NCBI RefSeq assembly: GCF_001514195.1
Contig: NZ_KQ948750.1
Span: 85,941 to 149,940, forward strand
Source: Streptomyces griseorubiginosus
GTDB taxonomy: Bacteria > Actinomycetota > Actinomycetes > Streptomycetales > Streptomycetaceae
Direction: 5' to 3'
DNA: 64,000 bases
In this document: positions 17,545 through 26,353 of the stretch, piece after piece
Layout of the letters: the number at the start of each line of letters is the position of its first letter
How positions within the stretch are numbered: the first letter of the stretch is position 1
The notes under the pieces: model-generated
What the model saw: the letters and a program-made list of their open reading frames with translations, nothing else
Database searches by the model: none
What the model was told of the DNA's origin: nothing
Position numbers and translations under genes: made by a program

Positions 17545-19343
17545 GCGGGCGAGTCCTTCCCGAGGACCTGCGAGAGGGCTCCACGCAGGGCTGCTTCGGG
17601 ATCCGACGGCAGTGAACCGGAGCGCCATGCGATGTGCTTGTCGGGCCGCACCAGCAACGCGCCGCTCTCGTCGGTGTCGCGGAGCTTTGCCCAGTCGTAG
17701 TACAGGTCGGTGACCTCCCGGCCGGGGCCGATCACGACCGTCCGGACGGGAACGCCGAGCTCGTCGGCCACCTTGGTCGCGGCGACCTCCCACTTCTCCC
17801 CCGCGATACCGGTGATGAGGGTGAACCGGTCGTAGGGCGCGAGGTCCATCATGGCGAGCCGGCGCTTGTTGTCGCCGACCCAGGCGTGTGGCAGTCGCGA
17901 GCCGGGGACCGTCGAAGCCTCGTGATAGAGGTCGGGGTCGCGGCTCGGTTCGGGGCGGCTGGTGCCGTCGGAGACGACGGCACTCGACTCGTAGAACTGG
18001 CCGAGCTCGACCCCGTGGGCGTTGAACTCGTAGTTCTTCAGCTCCATCGCCTTCACGAGCGCCTCGCGCTTGGCCGCGCCCTGCGGGGTGTTGGCCTTGC
18101 GCTCCTCGATCTGCCGGACCATGTCCTCCTCGGTCTTCGCCGCGGTGACGCCGAGGGCGACGAAGAGGTCCACGAACTCACGGCTGGACTTGTTGGCCCG
18201 CTTGACGATGCGCTCGGCGACCGGCGCACGCTCCGCGGAGTACGTCTCGAGCAGGGCCGGGTCGGCCTGCCCCTTGAGGACGGCGGCGAGCTTCCATGCC
18301 AGGTTGTAGGAGTCCTGGATGGAGGTGTTTGATCCGAGGCCGTTGCTCGGCGGGTGGCGATGGATGGCGTCGCCGGCGCAGAACACCCGGCCGGACTGTA
18401 GGTGGGTCGCGTACATCTCGTTGTTGCCCCACAGCGACGTACCGGTGATCTCGACGTCGAGGTCGGGCATGCCGAGGAGGTTCCGCACGATCTGGGTGGC
18501 GGCAGCCTCGTCGACGACCGGCGGCTCCTCGTTGATGTCGTAGCCCCAGACGATGAGCCACTCGTTCCACGGACGAACCATGCGGACGAGGCCAGCGCCG
18601 ATCCCCCCGACGTTCGAGCCGGGCTGAACGACCCAGTAGAGCACCGAGGGGCGGTGGTCGCAGTACGCCGAGATGTCGGCCCTGAAGGTGATGTTCATGG
18701 AGCCGGCGATGTCCATGGCACCCTCGTAGGGCAGGCCGATGTCGGCAGCGACCTTCGAACGGGCACCGTCGGCTCCGATGAGGTACTTGGCGCGGATGGT
18801 GTATTGCGCGCCGGTGAGCCGGTCAAGCACCTGCACGCTGACGCCGTCCGCGTCCTGGGCGTGCGAGAGGTACTCGGTGGAGAAGCGGGACTCGGTTCCC
18901 CGTGCGGTCGCGTTGCGGACCAGGATCGGCTCGAGATAGGTCTGAGGGATGTCGACGGTCAGGCAGGGGGACGCCAGCTGGTAGTCCGCCTCACGGTCCG
19001 GCCGGGTTCCCCAGGTCCGTATCCGGCCGATCTCCTCCCCCGCGATCGAGGTGCAGAAGACGGTGTCGCCGACCAGGTCGTGCGGCGTGGCGTCGGCCAG
19101 GACCTGGTCCTCGATGCCCATGTCACGGAAGATCTCCATGGCGCGCTGGTTGGTGATGTGGGCACGCGGCGTGTTCGCCGTCCACCGGTACTTCGTGATC
19201 ATGATGTTCGGGACGTCCAGCGTCGAAAGGAACAGCGACGCGGCGGCGCCCGCGGGGCCGGAGCCGACGACCACGACGTCGGTCTCGACCGTCGCCGTCG
19301 GCGGCAACTCTGTCTCGGTTTGGCCATCCTCGAACACGGGCAT
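17541..19343 (-). CDS. FAD-dependent phenol/resorcinol-type hydroxylase (TfdB-like)
   Basis: A 600-residue single-component flavoprotein hydroxylase. The N-terminal VVVGSGPAGAAASLF binds ADP, a DGARSKVAADIGLPYEG region follows, and GRVFCAGDAIHRHPPSNGLG is the GD motif that contacts the FAD ribityl chain; a thioredoxin-like C-terminal domain ends the protein as in phenol hydroxylases. Length and motifs match the 2,4-dichlorophenol 6-monooxygenase/TfdB branch. Because it is coupled to maleylacetate reductase and hydroxyquinol dioxygenase, the product is most likely hydroxyquinol, making resorcinol (as in Rhodococcus tsd and Corynebacterium resorcinol clusters) the best substrate guess; a chlorinated or nitrated phenol is an alternative. 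Confidence 0.88.
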   Translation of the reverse strand: MPVFEDGQTETELPPTATVETDVVVVGSGPAGAAASLFLSTLDVPNIMITKYRWTANTPRAHITNQRAMEIFRDMGIEDQVLADATPHDLVGDTVFCTSIAGEEIGRIRTWGTRPDREADYQLASPCLTVDIPQTYLEPILVRNATARGTESRFSTEYLSHAQDADGVSVQVLDRLTGAQYTIRAKYLIGADGARSKVAADIGLPYEGAMDIAGSMNITFRADISAYCDHRPSVLYWVVQPGSNVGGIGAGLVRMVRPWNEWLIVWGYDINEEPPVVDEAAATQIVRNLLGMPDLDVEITGTSLWGNNEMYATHLQSGRVFCAGDAIHRHPPSNGLGSNTSIQDSYNLAWKLAAVLKGQADPALLETYSAERAPVAERIVKRANKSSREFVDLFVALGVTAAKTEEDMVRQIEERKANTPQGAAKREALVKAMELKNYEFNAHGVELGQFYESSAVVSDGTSRPEPSRDPDLYHEASTVPGSRLPHAWVGDNKRRLAMMDLAPYDRFTLITGIAGEKWEVAATKVADELGVPVRTVVIGPGREVTDLYYDWAKLRDTDESGALLVRPDKHIAWRSGSLPSDPEAALRGALSQVLGKDSPA

Positions 19344-19495
19344 GGTTTCGCCTTCCTCGGCCGGTCGTCCGCCGGCGCTCGAGGAGCAGTCTCAGGCGCC
19401 ACCTCCAGGTAGTCGACGCGTGACGCCCATCTCGGCGCGAACGCAAAGAGATGGCCGATCCAGGCAGTTGGGGTGCCGCGGTGCGGGGTCCGCCG

Positions 19496-20482
19496 TCAGT
19501 CCAACGGGAGGGACCGCGCGGTCACAGCGCCGCGGCGGATGTCACTCGCCCGCTCACCGAAGTGAGTCGTGAAGGCATGGGAGAAGTGCGCCGCCGAGGT
19601 GAAGCCGCAGTGGTGGGCCACCTCGGCGATCGTCATCGATGTCGCCGCGGGCTTCTCGAGGAGCAGCCGGGCCCTCTCCAGCCGTCGTCCGAGGATGTGT
19701 TTGGGGACAGTCGTCCCGGCCCGGGCGAACACCCGGGACAGATGGCGCGTGCTGATGCCGACCGCGGCGGCGACCTGGACGGCCGACAGGGTCGGATCGG
19801 ACAGGTGCTGATCGATGTAGGTGAGTGCGGCGGCCCGATGGGCGCTCGACAGGCCGCTGTCCCGGTTCTTGCCCGCGAGAGCCGCGACCAGTTCGAGGAG
19901 GGTCTGCTCGTCGGCGGGGTTCGCGTCCTGGTCCCGGGCGGCGGCGCCGACCTGCCGCGCCAGGGTGTGCGCGAAGGAGTTCGCACCGGCAGCGAAGTTC
20001 ATGACCATCGGACGAGCGAGGCGATCGATGCCGGTGACATCCGCGAAGAGCTCATGAGGGAGCTTCAGGACCAGCTCCTCCAGTCCCAGGGAGAAGCCCC
20101 GCATGAAGGGCCGATCGGCGTCGCACATCAGTATCTGACCGGGCTGCACGGTCCGCACACCGTCGTCGTGATAGAAAAACGCCTCGCCGGCCAGGCTGAA
20201 GAACAGGGCGACGGACTCGGCCGGTCGCCGGCGGACCATGGTCAGATCACGCTCGACGACGTGCGAGCTGCCACGCACACGGGCGAGGTGGACACGCTCC
20301 AACTGCACGTTGATCTCGGTCGCCTCGAGGACGGCTGCGGTCAGCGTGCGACAGCGCAACCCGATCAGCGCGTCGGCGTTGTGGCTCTCCCACAACTCGA
20401 TGCGTTGCTCTTCGGGAAGCCCGACCGTCGTGAACACAACCGGCCCCGAGGGACAGGTTCCACGGTCGGAGACCTGAGTCAT
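19496..20482 (-). CDS. AraC-family transcriptional regulator of the hydroxyquinol operon
   Basis: A 328-residue activator-type regulator. The C-terminal pair of helix-turn-helix motifs is clear: LSAVQVAAAVGISTRHLSRV and MTIAEVAHHCGFTSAAHFSH, followed by the family end HFGERASDIR. The N-terminal 200 residues form an AraC-binding-like sensor with RTLTAAVLEATEINVQLERV and SLAGEAFFYHDDGVRTV. It is encoded 150 bases upstream of, and on the same strand as, the hydroxylase operon, so it likely activates it in response to the phenolic substrate. The gene for an HSL hydrolase starts divergently 358 bases away and may share control. Confidence 0.9.
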   Translation of the reverse strand: MTQVSDRGTCPSGPVVFTTVGLPEEQRIELWESHNADALIGLRCRTLTAAVLEATEINVQLERVHLARVRGSSHVVERDLTMVRRRPAESVALFFSLAGEAFFYHDDGVRTVQPGQILMCDADRPFMRGFSLGLEELVLKLPHELFADVTGIDRLARPMVMNFAAGANSFAHTLARQVGAAARDQDANPADEQTLLELVAALAGKNRDSGLSSAHRAAALTYIDQHLSDPTLSAVQVAAAVGISTRHLSRVFARAGTTVPKHILGRRLERARLLLEKPAATSMTIAEVAHHCGFTSAAHFSHAFTTHFGERASDIRRGAVTARSLPLD

Positions 20483-20840
20483 AGGTGGAGCCTACCTGCG
20501 ACCAGCGCATCGGGTCCCGAACGAGCGCGTGCCCTACACACCTGGGTACATGTCGATACGTCCTCGTGTGATCGCACCCCAGAGATCACTCGGCCCGAGC
20601 AGTCGACGCCTACGCCGCCCCGTAAGTGGCACGCTTGGGTCGCTGGGTCTTCTATCGCAACGCGATGCCTGGTCCATGTCCGCACGGTCGCACCCTGGGC
20701 GTTCGCACCCACCGACGTTCCATGATCCGGCCCCCGCCGAATGGCGGGGGCAAGCGATGTGATGGCCGCCGCTGGGCGGGTGTCGGCGGCCCTGCCGGAG
20801 GAGCAGGTTGGTACCACCCGTTTCCGCAAGAGGAGTGACC
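20483..20840. promoter_or_regulatory. Divergent intergenic region between AraC regulator and hydrolase
   Basis: 358 bases between two divergent starts, so it must hold at least two promoters. I see no convincing ORF. It contains a perfect 9-bp GC hairpin (20730-20751) and, just before the hydrolase, the site AAGAGGAGTGACC. AraC half-sites could not be assigned by eye. Confidence 0.5.
20730..20751. terminator. Perfect 9-bp inverted repeat (hairpin)
   Basis: GCCCCCGCC, loop GAAT, GGCGGGGGC. In actinobacteria such T-less stems can act as terminators; here, about 90 bases before the hydrolase start, it could equally be a leader structure or operator. Confidence 0.45.
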
Positions 20841-21842
20841 ATGACCGGCACCATCGATGACGTCTTCTCTGACAGGCCGGTCCGACCGCCGTTCGACGCG
20901 GAACTCGAGCCCGTGCTCGCGGCGATGAAGGCCGGGATGCTGCCGATGAATCCCCAGAATCTGCCCGCGATCCGGCAGATGGCGGCCGACGGACTGCCTG
21001 GTACAGAGCCGACCGATCTCACAGTCGGAGGTGCGGTCATGGTGGACGAGCGTGATGTCCCCGGCCCCGACGGCGCCCCCGACATCACGCTGCTGATCCT
21101 GAGACCCGCGCGTACGGCCGGTCCGGTACCCGCGATCTACTACATTCACGGCGGGGGAATGGTCATCGGCGACCGCCGCTTCGCCGTTGAGTTGTTCCTG
21201 CCTTACGTCGCCGAGGGCAAAGCGGCCGTCGTGTCCGTCGAGTACCGACTTGCGCCCGAACACCCGGACCCCGCACCGGTCGAGGACTGTTACGCCGGCT
21301 TGGTGTGGACGGCGAAGAACGCCACCGCCATCGGCGTCGACCCTCAGCGACTGATCATCGCCGGCGGCAGCGCCGGAGGTGGCCTGGCAGCAGGCACGGC
21401 ACTCCTCGCGCGTGACCGGGCATTCCCTGCCCTTACTCACCAGGTGCTGGTCTGCCCGATGCTCGACGACCGCTTCGATGACCCCAGCAGCCGGATGCTG
21501 GACGGCGAGGGTCTGTGGGACCGCAACGACAACCTTTTCGGGTGGACCGCGCTGCTGGGCGAACGCAGGGGCGGTCCCGACGTGTCGCCCTACGCCGCGC
21601 CGGCCAGGGCGGAGGATCTCGCCGGCCTGCCACGCACCTACCTCGATTGCGGGTCGGCCGACACCTTCCGTGACGCCGTACTCCGATACGCCGAGCGGCT
21701 CTCCCAAGCCGGGGTCAGCGTCGACCTCCACCTGTGGGGTGGAGGGTTCCACGGCTTCGACGGCATGGCTCCTCACGCCGCGATCTCTCGCGCTTCGAAC
21801 GCGACGCGGGACGAGTTCCTGCGTCGCGCCTTGGAGGCGTGA
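20841..21842 (+). CDS. Alpha/beta hydrolase, HSL esterase family (cassette copy 2)
   Basis: A 333-residue esterase with HGGG (103-106), the segment EYRLAPEHPDPAP, nucleophile elbow GGSAGG (175-180, Ser177), an acidic CGSADTFRD and His in GGFHGFDG. It is the paralogue of the hydrolase at 11716 and of the 3' scrap at 15488. The ATG at 20841 is preceded by AGAGGAGTGACC; the frame extends back to 20808 without a better site. Followed 34 bases later by a PucR-like regulator, repeating the cassette order. It sits divergent to the AraC gene of the hydroxyquinol operon, so releasing a resorcinolic or phenolic compound from an ester is an attractive but unproven role. Confidence 0.88.
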   Translation: MTGTIDDVFSDRPVRPPFDAELEPVLAAMKAGMLPMNPQNLPAIRQMAADGLPGTEPTDLTVGGAVMVDERDVPGPDGAPDITLLILRPARTAGPVPAIYYIHGGGMVIGDRRFAVELFLPYVAEGKAAVVSVEYRLAPEHPDPAPVEDCYAGLVWTAKNATAIGVDPQRLIIAGGSAGGGLAAGTALLARDRAFPALTHQVLVCPMLDDRFDDPSSRMLDGEGLWDRNDNLFGWTALLGERRGGPDVSPYAAPARAEDLAGLPRTYLDCGSADTFRDAVLRYAERLSQAGVSVDLHLWGGGFHGFDGMAPHAAISRASNATRDEFLRRALEA

Positions 21843-21875
21843 GGCCACTGGACGGCGCGACGCTCCTGGACGATC

Positions 21876-22898
21876 ATGGCAGGGGAGGTCCAGGTGCGGG
21901 AACTGATCGGCAAGCTCGAGGTCGTCGACGATGACATGGCCAGCGCACTGCGAGTGATCCAGCAGTTCGACGGCCTGGTCGCCGCGCGTGCTTCGATGTC
22001 AGCGGTCGTCCGTGCCGTGACCGGCTTGGCCGGGTGCCCGGCCGGGTTCCACGACGCGTCCCGGGCGTCCACCATCCGCTTCGCCCCGGACGGTCGGACA
22101 CTCGACGCCGCCCAGGAGCACTCCTGGCCGCGGATGGCGGTCTTGGGCCGCCCCGGTTCGACCGTCTGGCTGGAGCGCGTCGGGCCGGACGGTCCGCTGG
22201 ACACGCTCATCCTCGAGCGTGCGGCCCAAGCGCTCAGTGCGCTGGCCGGAGAAGCGACGCAGCGCACCTCCGAAGCTCAGGTGCGGATCGCGTGCGACCC
22301 GGACGCCGGCGGTGATGACAGGAAGAACGCTGCCCGGCGGCTCGGGCTCGCCGGCCCGGTGATGGTCGTCGTCGGGTCAACTGTCGACCTTCCCACGCCA
22401 TGGCGCGCACGGATCGGCGCCGACTCGGTCGCGCTCATGCCGGCCGCCTACCTGCTCCCCGAGGACATTCGGGCAGGTGCGGATCTCGCGGAGAGCCCGA
22501 TCGAACTACCCACGGCGCTGGAGCATGCCCGCACCGCCCTTCGGATTGCCGCGGACGTCGGCGGCCTGGCGCCCTCGCTCGTGCGTTATGACGACCTCGG
22601 CGTGCTTGCGGAGATCATCGAGAGATTCACGCCCGCCGCGGCGAGCGGCGTGCCCGACGTGAGCCGGATCGACGACCTCCTTGCAGGCCATCCGTGGGTG
22701 GTCGACACCCTTCAGGCAGTCCACGACCAACCGAGCATCCGCCGGGCCGCGGCCATGCTGCATGTGCACCACTCGACCCTCCAGGAGCGCATCGCCTGGC
22801 TCGGTGGCCAACTCGGCTACGACCCCAGCGCGGGCCGCGGCAGGCAGCGGGCTGGGCTCTCCCTTCTCCTGTGGCGCGTCTCGAAGTCCGACGGCTGA
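21876..22898 (+). CDS. PucR/CdaR-like transcriptional regulator (cassette copy 2)
   Basis: A 340-residue regulator homologous along its length to the one at 12883: both open with a segment like MASALRVIQQFDGLVA / AGSALRVVSYYDELLA and end with a PucR-type helix-turn-helix, here IRRAAAMLHVHHSTLQERI. The central part lacks known enzyme motifs. It directly follows the HSL hydrolase. The start ATG at 21876 has a weak site; a GTG (VRELIGK) six codons downstream is possible. Regulation is probably local and effector-dependent; the effector is not known. Confidence 0.82.
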   Translation: MAGEVQVRELIGKLEVVDDDMASALRVIQQFDGLVAARASMSAVVRAVTGLAGCPAGFHDASRASTIRFAPDGRTLDAAQEHSWPRMAVLGRPGSTVWLERVGPDGPLDTLILERAAQALSALAGEATQRTSEAQVRIACDPDAGGDDRKNAARRLGLAGPVMVVVGSTVDLPTPWRARIGADSVALMPAAYLLPEDIRAGADLAESPIELPTALEHARTALRIAADVGGLAPSLVRYDDLGVLAEIIERFTPAAASGVPDVSRIDDLLAGHPWVVDTLQAVHDQPSIRRAAAMLHVHHSTLQERIAWLGGQLGYDPSAGRGRQRAGLSLLLWRVSKSDG

Positions 22899-22983
22899 CG
22901 TCACTACGAACTGGACGTATGCACGTCGACGTGGCTCGCCGCCGGGGCTTCTCCCACCGGAACGCGCCGCCCAGGCCTGACAC

Positions 22984-23239
22984 ATGTCGCTGACCGGCGG
23001 CAACCGCAACGACGTCACCCAACTGCTGCCGCTGCTGGACAAGATCCCGGTCCGTGGCCGGCGTCGTCGGCCGGCCACGCAGAGGGCCCGACATTCTCTT
23101 CGCCGACCGCGGCCACGACGACAAGTACCGCCGGCTCCTGCGCCGGCGCGGCATCCCACCCGCGACCGCCGAACGCGGCCAGCCACACGGCACCAGCCTG
23201 GCCACCTTCGGCTGGCTCGTCGAGCGCACGGGCTTCTGA
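22984..23239 (+). pseudogene. IS5-family transposase, central fragment
   Basis: Plus-strand frames read SLTGGNRNDVTQLLPLLDKIP, then VVGRPRRGPDILFADRGHDDKYRRLL, RRGIPPATAERGQPHG and LVERTGF. These are the middle of an IS5-group DDE transposase; the N-terminal third and the end after VERT are absent and there is a frameshift near 23055. No terminal inverted repeats are seen. It separates the second hydrolase cassette from block A. Confidence 0.85.
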
Positions 23240-23420
23240 TCTCGATCTTCTGGTCATGATGCGAGGATCGTCGTCCTCCTCAACCGCCAGCAGCCAGGGT
23301 GAGGACGTTCCGGATAACCACCATATGTGGCTCGACATAGACGGACGTCCCCGAATGGAATCATCTCGGATGACCCTTCGCGTGGTTGGGAGGTCAGTCG
23401 ACCGCGTTGTTGAAGGCGCC

Positions 23421-24341
23421 TCATTCCGCCCTGTCCGAGCTGTCCGCGCCGTTCATCCGGTCGATCGCGACTCTGGCGGAATTCGTGCGCTCGCGGATCA
23501 TGGCCTGGAATTCGAGGCGATCGCGGCCGACGTCCTGCCCGACTGGAAAGGCGGCCAGGAGTTCTTCGTAATTCTCGGCTACCTCTCCGCGGAACTCGCT
23601 GTGGCTCAGAATATGGCCCTTGTTGTTGAGGATGGCGTGTACGACCATATCGCCCATCTCCCGCGGATCCATGCCGGCAACCCCGGTCGGCCCACTGGCG
23701 CCGACAGGCTGGTCCGCCATCTTTCCGGTGCCGAACTGCGCCTGGCGGTTCTGCTCGGCCAGCAGCATGCGGGAGCGAGTCAGCCCCGGATAGAGCGTCG
23801 AGACCCCGATGCCGTGCGGCGCGAGCGAGAGGCGCAACGAGTCCCCCAACCCGCGGACCGCGTATTTGGACGCGGCGTAGATAAAATTGTCCGCCGCGGG
23901 AAGCAGGCCCGCCATCGAGGATGTCGAAACGATATGCCCGCCCTCGTTCTGGCGCAGCATGTGCGGCAGAAAGCTCATGATGCCATTGATCACACCGCCG
24001 AGGTTCACTCCGAGCACCCAGTCCCAGTCCTCGTAGCGCATCGCCTCGACGGTGGGTGCGGTGCCGACGCCGGCATTGTTGACGAGGATGTGTACGGCAC
24101 CGAAGCGCTGGACGACCCGATCCGCCGCGTCGGCCATCGCTGGGCGATCAATGACGTCGACCTCCAAGAATTCGGTGGATGGTCCGTCACCGAGGACAGA
24201 GCGAGCCTCATCGAGGTGATCGGACCGCAAATCCGCTACGGCGACGCGGACGCCATGAGCGAGGAGGGCCTGAACGATCCCCAAGCCAATCCCACTCGCC
24301 CCACCGGTAACAAACGCCACTTTGTTCGTCAGATCTCTCAT
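23421..24341 (-). CDS. Short-chain dehydrogenase/reductase
   Basis: A 306-residue classical SDR: cofactor motif TGGASGIG (12-19), acidic residue in ADLRSD suggesting NAD preference, NNAG (88-91), catalytic Ser (STSS, 139-142), Tyr155 and Lys159 in YAASK. The extra C-terminal 50 residues (after about 250) are typical of the SDR subgroup found with monooxygenases in degradation clusters. ATG at 24341 follows AAGGACGAC. It lies just downstream of the broken aldehyde dehydrogenase on the same strand and is similar in the N-terminal domain to the double SDR at 30541. Substrate alcohol or ketone unknown. Confidence 0.9.
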   Translation of the reverse strand: MRDLTNKVAFVTGGASGIGLGIVQALLAHGVRVAVADLRSDHLDEARSVLGDGPSTEFLEVDVIDRPAMADAADRVVQRFGAVHILVNNAGVGTAPTVEAMRYEDWDWVLGVNLGGVINGIMSFLPHMLRQNEGGHIVSTSSMAGLLPAADNFIYAASKYAVRGLGDSLRLSLAPHGIGVSTLYPGLTRSRMLLAEQNRQAQFGTGKMADQPVGASGPTGVAGMDPREMGDMVVHAILNNKGHILSHSEFRGEVAENYEELLAAFPVGQDVGRDRLEFQAMIRERTNSARVAIDRMNGADSSDRAE

Positions 24342-24442
24342 GTCGTCCTTCTTGTCGCCACGGCGTCGGAAGCAGCGCCAACTCTTGACCCGCCGCTCGC
24401 GATCGCAAAACTGGCAGGGGCTTCACAGATCACAGGTCGGGC

Positions 24443-25923
24443 TCATGGGCCAACGTACGGTGGCCGAGTAGGGAAGCAGCGGCCTTCCGGCCGAGCCCGC
24501 AGCAGTCCCTCCTGGACGGACACCGCGGGTGCAGGATGTCCCTTGCACCTCGTGGGGATGTCACCGCGGACCGTGACCCACTGCTGTTCCGTGAAGGCCT
24601 CCAAGTTCGCGGCGGCACCACCGTGCCGGGATCCATTGCCGGAGTCGCCACGGCCACCGAAAGGACAGCCCGTACTCCGTATCGGCGGCGAGCTTGGACA
24701 CCTCGTCCAGGTCGTGGAACCGCACCACTGGAGCGACCGGGCCGGAAATCTCCTCCGCGTGGGCGCGAGCCGTGAGCGGCACGTCTGCCAGGACGGTGGG
24801 CCGGTACATCAGTCCCTCGTAAGTCCCGCCGGTCACGAGCCGCGCGCCCACCGCGAAGGAGTCCGTGACGACAGCATGTGCTGCCTCAAGCTGTCGTTGG
24901 TCGATCATCGGTCCCACAGCGACGTCGCCTCCGGCCGGGTTGCCCACCACCGCGACGTCGCCTCCGGCCGGGGCGCCCACCACCGCGGCTTGCGCACGCT
25001 GCGCAAGGAGCTCGACGTACTCGTCGGCGACCCCGGCGTGAACCAGGTGTCGGCTGGAGGCCATACAGATCTGGCCGGCGTGGTGGAACGAGCCGAACGC
25101 GCCGACGGACGCGGCCGTTTCCAGGTCGACGTCGTCGAGAACGATCAACGCGGAGTTACCCCCGAACTCCAGGTGCGTCCGCTTGAGCCGCTTCGCCGCC
25201 GCAGCGGCGATGGCCTTGCCGGCGCGGGTGGAGCCCGTGAAAGCGATGACCGGTACCTGCGGGTGATCCACCAGCGCTGCGCCCACATCGGCGCCACCGG
25301 GCAGCACGTGCAGGAGTCCGTCAGGCAGGCCCGCTTCTTCGAAGACACCAGCGATCGCCACGCCACCGCAGATCGCCGTGCGCGGGCCCGGTTTCAGCAC
25401 AACCGCGTTTCCGAGGGCCAACGCCGACGCCACGGCGCGCATGGCGAGCAGCATGGGAGCGTTGAACGGGGCAATGACGCCGACGACGCCGACCGGGAAG
25501 CGGCGCGAGATGGACAATCGCTCGTCAAGGGAACGGAGGACTTCGCCGTACGGCGCCGCAGCCAGGGCGGCTGCCTCGTAGCACTCCTCGGCGCCTCCGT
25601 TCGAAGACTGGAACTCCGCGAACGGCCGCAGTGCTCCCGGCTCCCGCACGATCCTGTCCGCGATCTCTGCCTGGTTCTCCTCGAAGGCTCGGGCCGCGCG
25701 CCGCAGCACCTGCGCCCTCTCGATGTACGGCAGCGCCGCCCGACTCCGTTGAGCCTCCGTCACCCGCTCCACCGCCCGCGCGAGGTCGTCCGGCGTCGCC
25801 GCGCCTACCCTGCCCAACGTGTCCCCCGTGGCGGGCTCACAGGAGTCGTACGAATCACCCGAACTCTTGGTCCAGCCTCCGGAGGAGATCCTCCGTCCAA
25901 TCCGTGGAGTCGAGCAGTGCCAT
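24443..25923 (-). pseudogene. Aldehyde dehydrogenase (benzaldehyde/vanillin type), broken at both ends
   Basis: A close paralogue of the intact enzymes at 40117 and 56497. The natural start MALLDSTDWTED (ATG 25923, site GAGGAAGACATC) runs into a stop after 22 codons because of a frameshift near 25885; the next frame picks up with SSGDSYDSCEPATGDTLGRV. The core keeps the catalytic Glu (EFGGNSAL) and Cys (GQICMASSRH). Near 24660 about 36 codons between EYGLS and PFGGRGDSG are deleted and the frame shifts, after which SGNGSRHGGAAANLEAF and QQWVTVRGDIP can still be read, ending at a stop at 24443. A 33-bp tandem duplication adds 11 residues. It should be inactive. Confidence 0.9.
24919..24984. 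repeat. 33-bp direct tandem duplication inside the broken aldehyde dehydrogenase
   Basis: Two adjacent copies (24919-24951 and 24952-24984) differ at only two bases. In the coding frame they give VVGNPAGGDVA and VVGAPAGGDVA where paralogues have a single unit. The duplication is in frame, so it may have preceded inactivation. Confidence 0.9.
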
Positions 25924-25953
25924 GATGTCTTCCTCACTTCATCTCGAGTCGAG

Positions 25954-26305
25954 CTACCCCGTGACGCGGCCATACAGGAGGTGCCGCTCGAGCACCGCAA
26001 TGATCGCGTCGACTCGGACGGCTGACGTATGAGGCATCGCGGCGGCTGAAGTCCTCCATGTCGATCTCTTCGAAGCCCAAGACGAACGCGCCCCCTCACA
26101 GGAGTACCTGCGGGCGTGTGTACCGGATGCGACCAGTCGGACAAGGGGGCCCCTTCGCCCATCGGAATGGCGATGGTGTTCTCGGCCTTGCGTGCCTGCG
26201 GATCGAGCGGCAGGGGGCAAATGGCTGTGCAGGGCGTCGAAGTATCGGTCGGTCGGCGACAATGCGGGCCGCCGCCTCCGGGCCGATCACGTGGACGTTC
26301 TTCAT
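25954..26305 (-). pseudogene. Unidentified decayed gene upstream of the aldehyde dehydrogenase
   Basis: A well-placed start (ATG 26305 after GTGGAGGACAAGGC) opens MKNVHVIGPEAAARIVAD; the frame then shifts and reads LPLDPQARKAENTIAIPMG and EGAPLSDWSHPVHTPAG, shifts again to FVLGFEEIDMEDFSRRDASY, and a last frame ends VDAIIAVLERHLLYGRVTG at 25954. The pieces look like one former protein of about 115 residues placed between the IclR gene and the aldehyde dehydrogenase. I do not recognise the family. Two or more frameshifts make function unlikely. Confidence 0.5.
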
Positions 26306-26353
26306 GCCTTGTCCTCCACTTCACCCGCACAGAAAGGGCCACCGGGAACCGGA

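Noticed and set aside
23256..25925. Plus-strand 889-codon frame opposite the SDR and aldehyde dehydrogenase
   Set aside because: Antisense to a clear SDR; no recognisable domain, composition typical of a GC-rich shadow.
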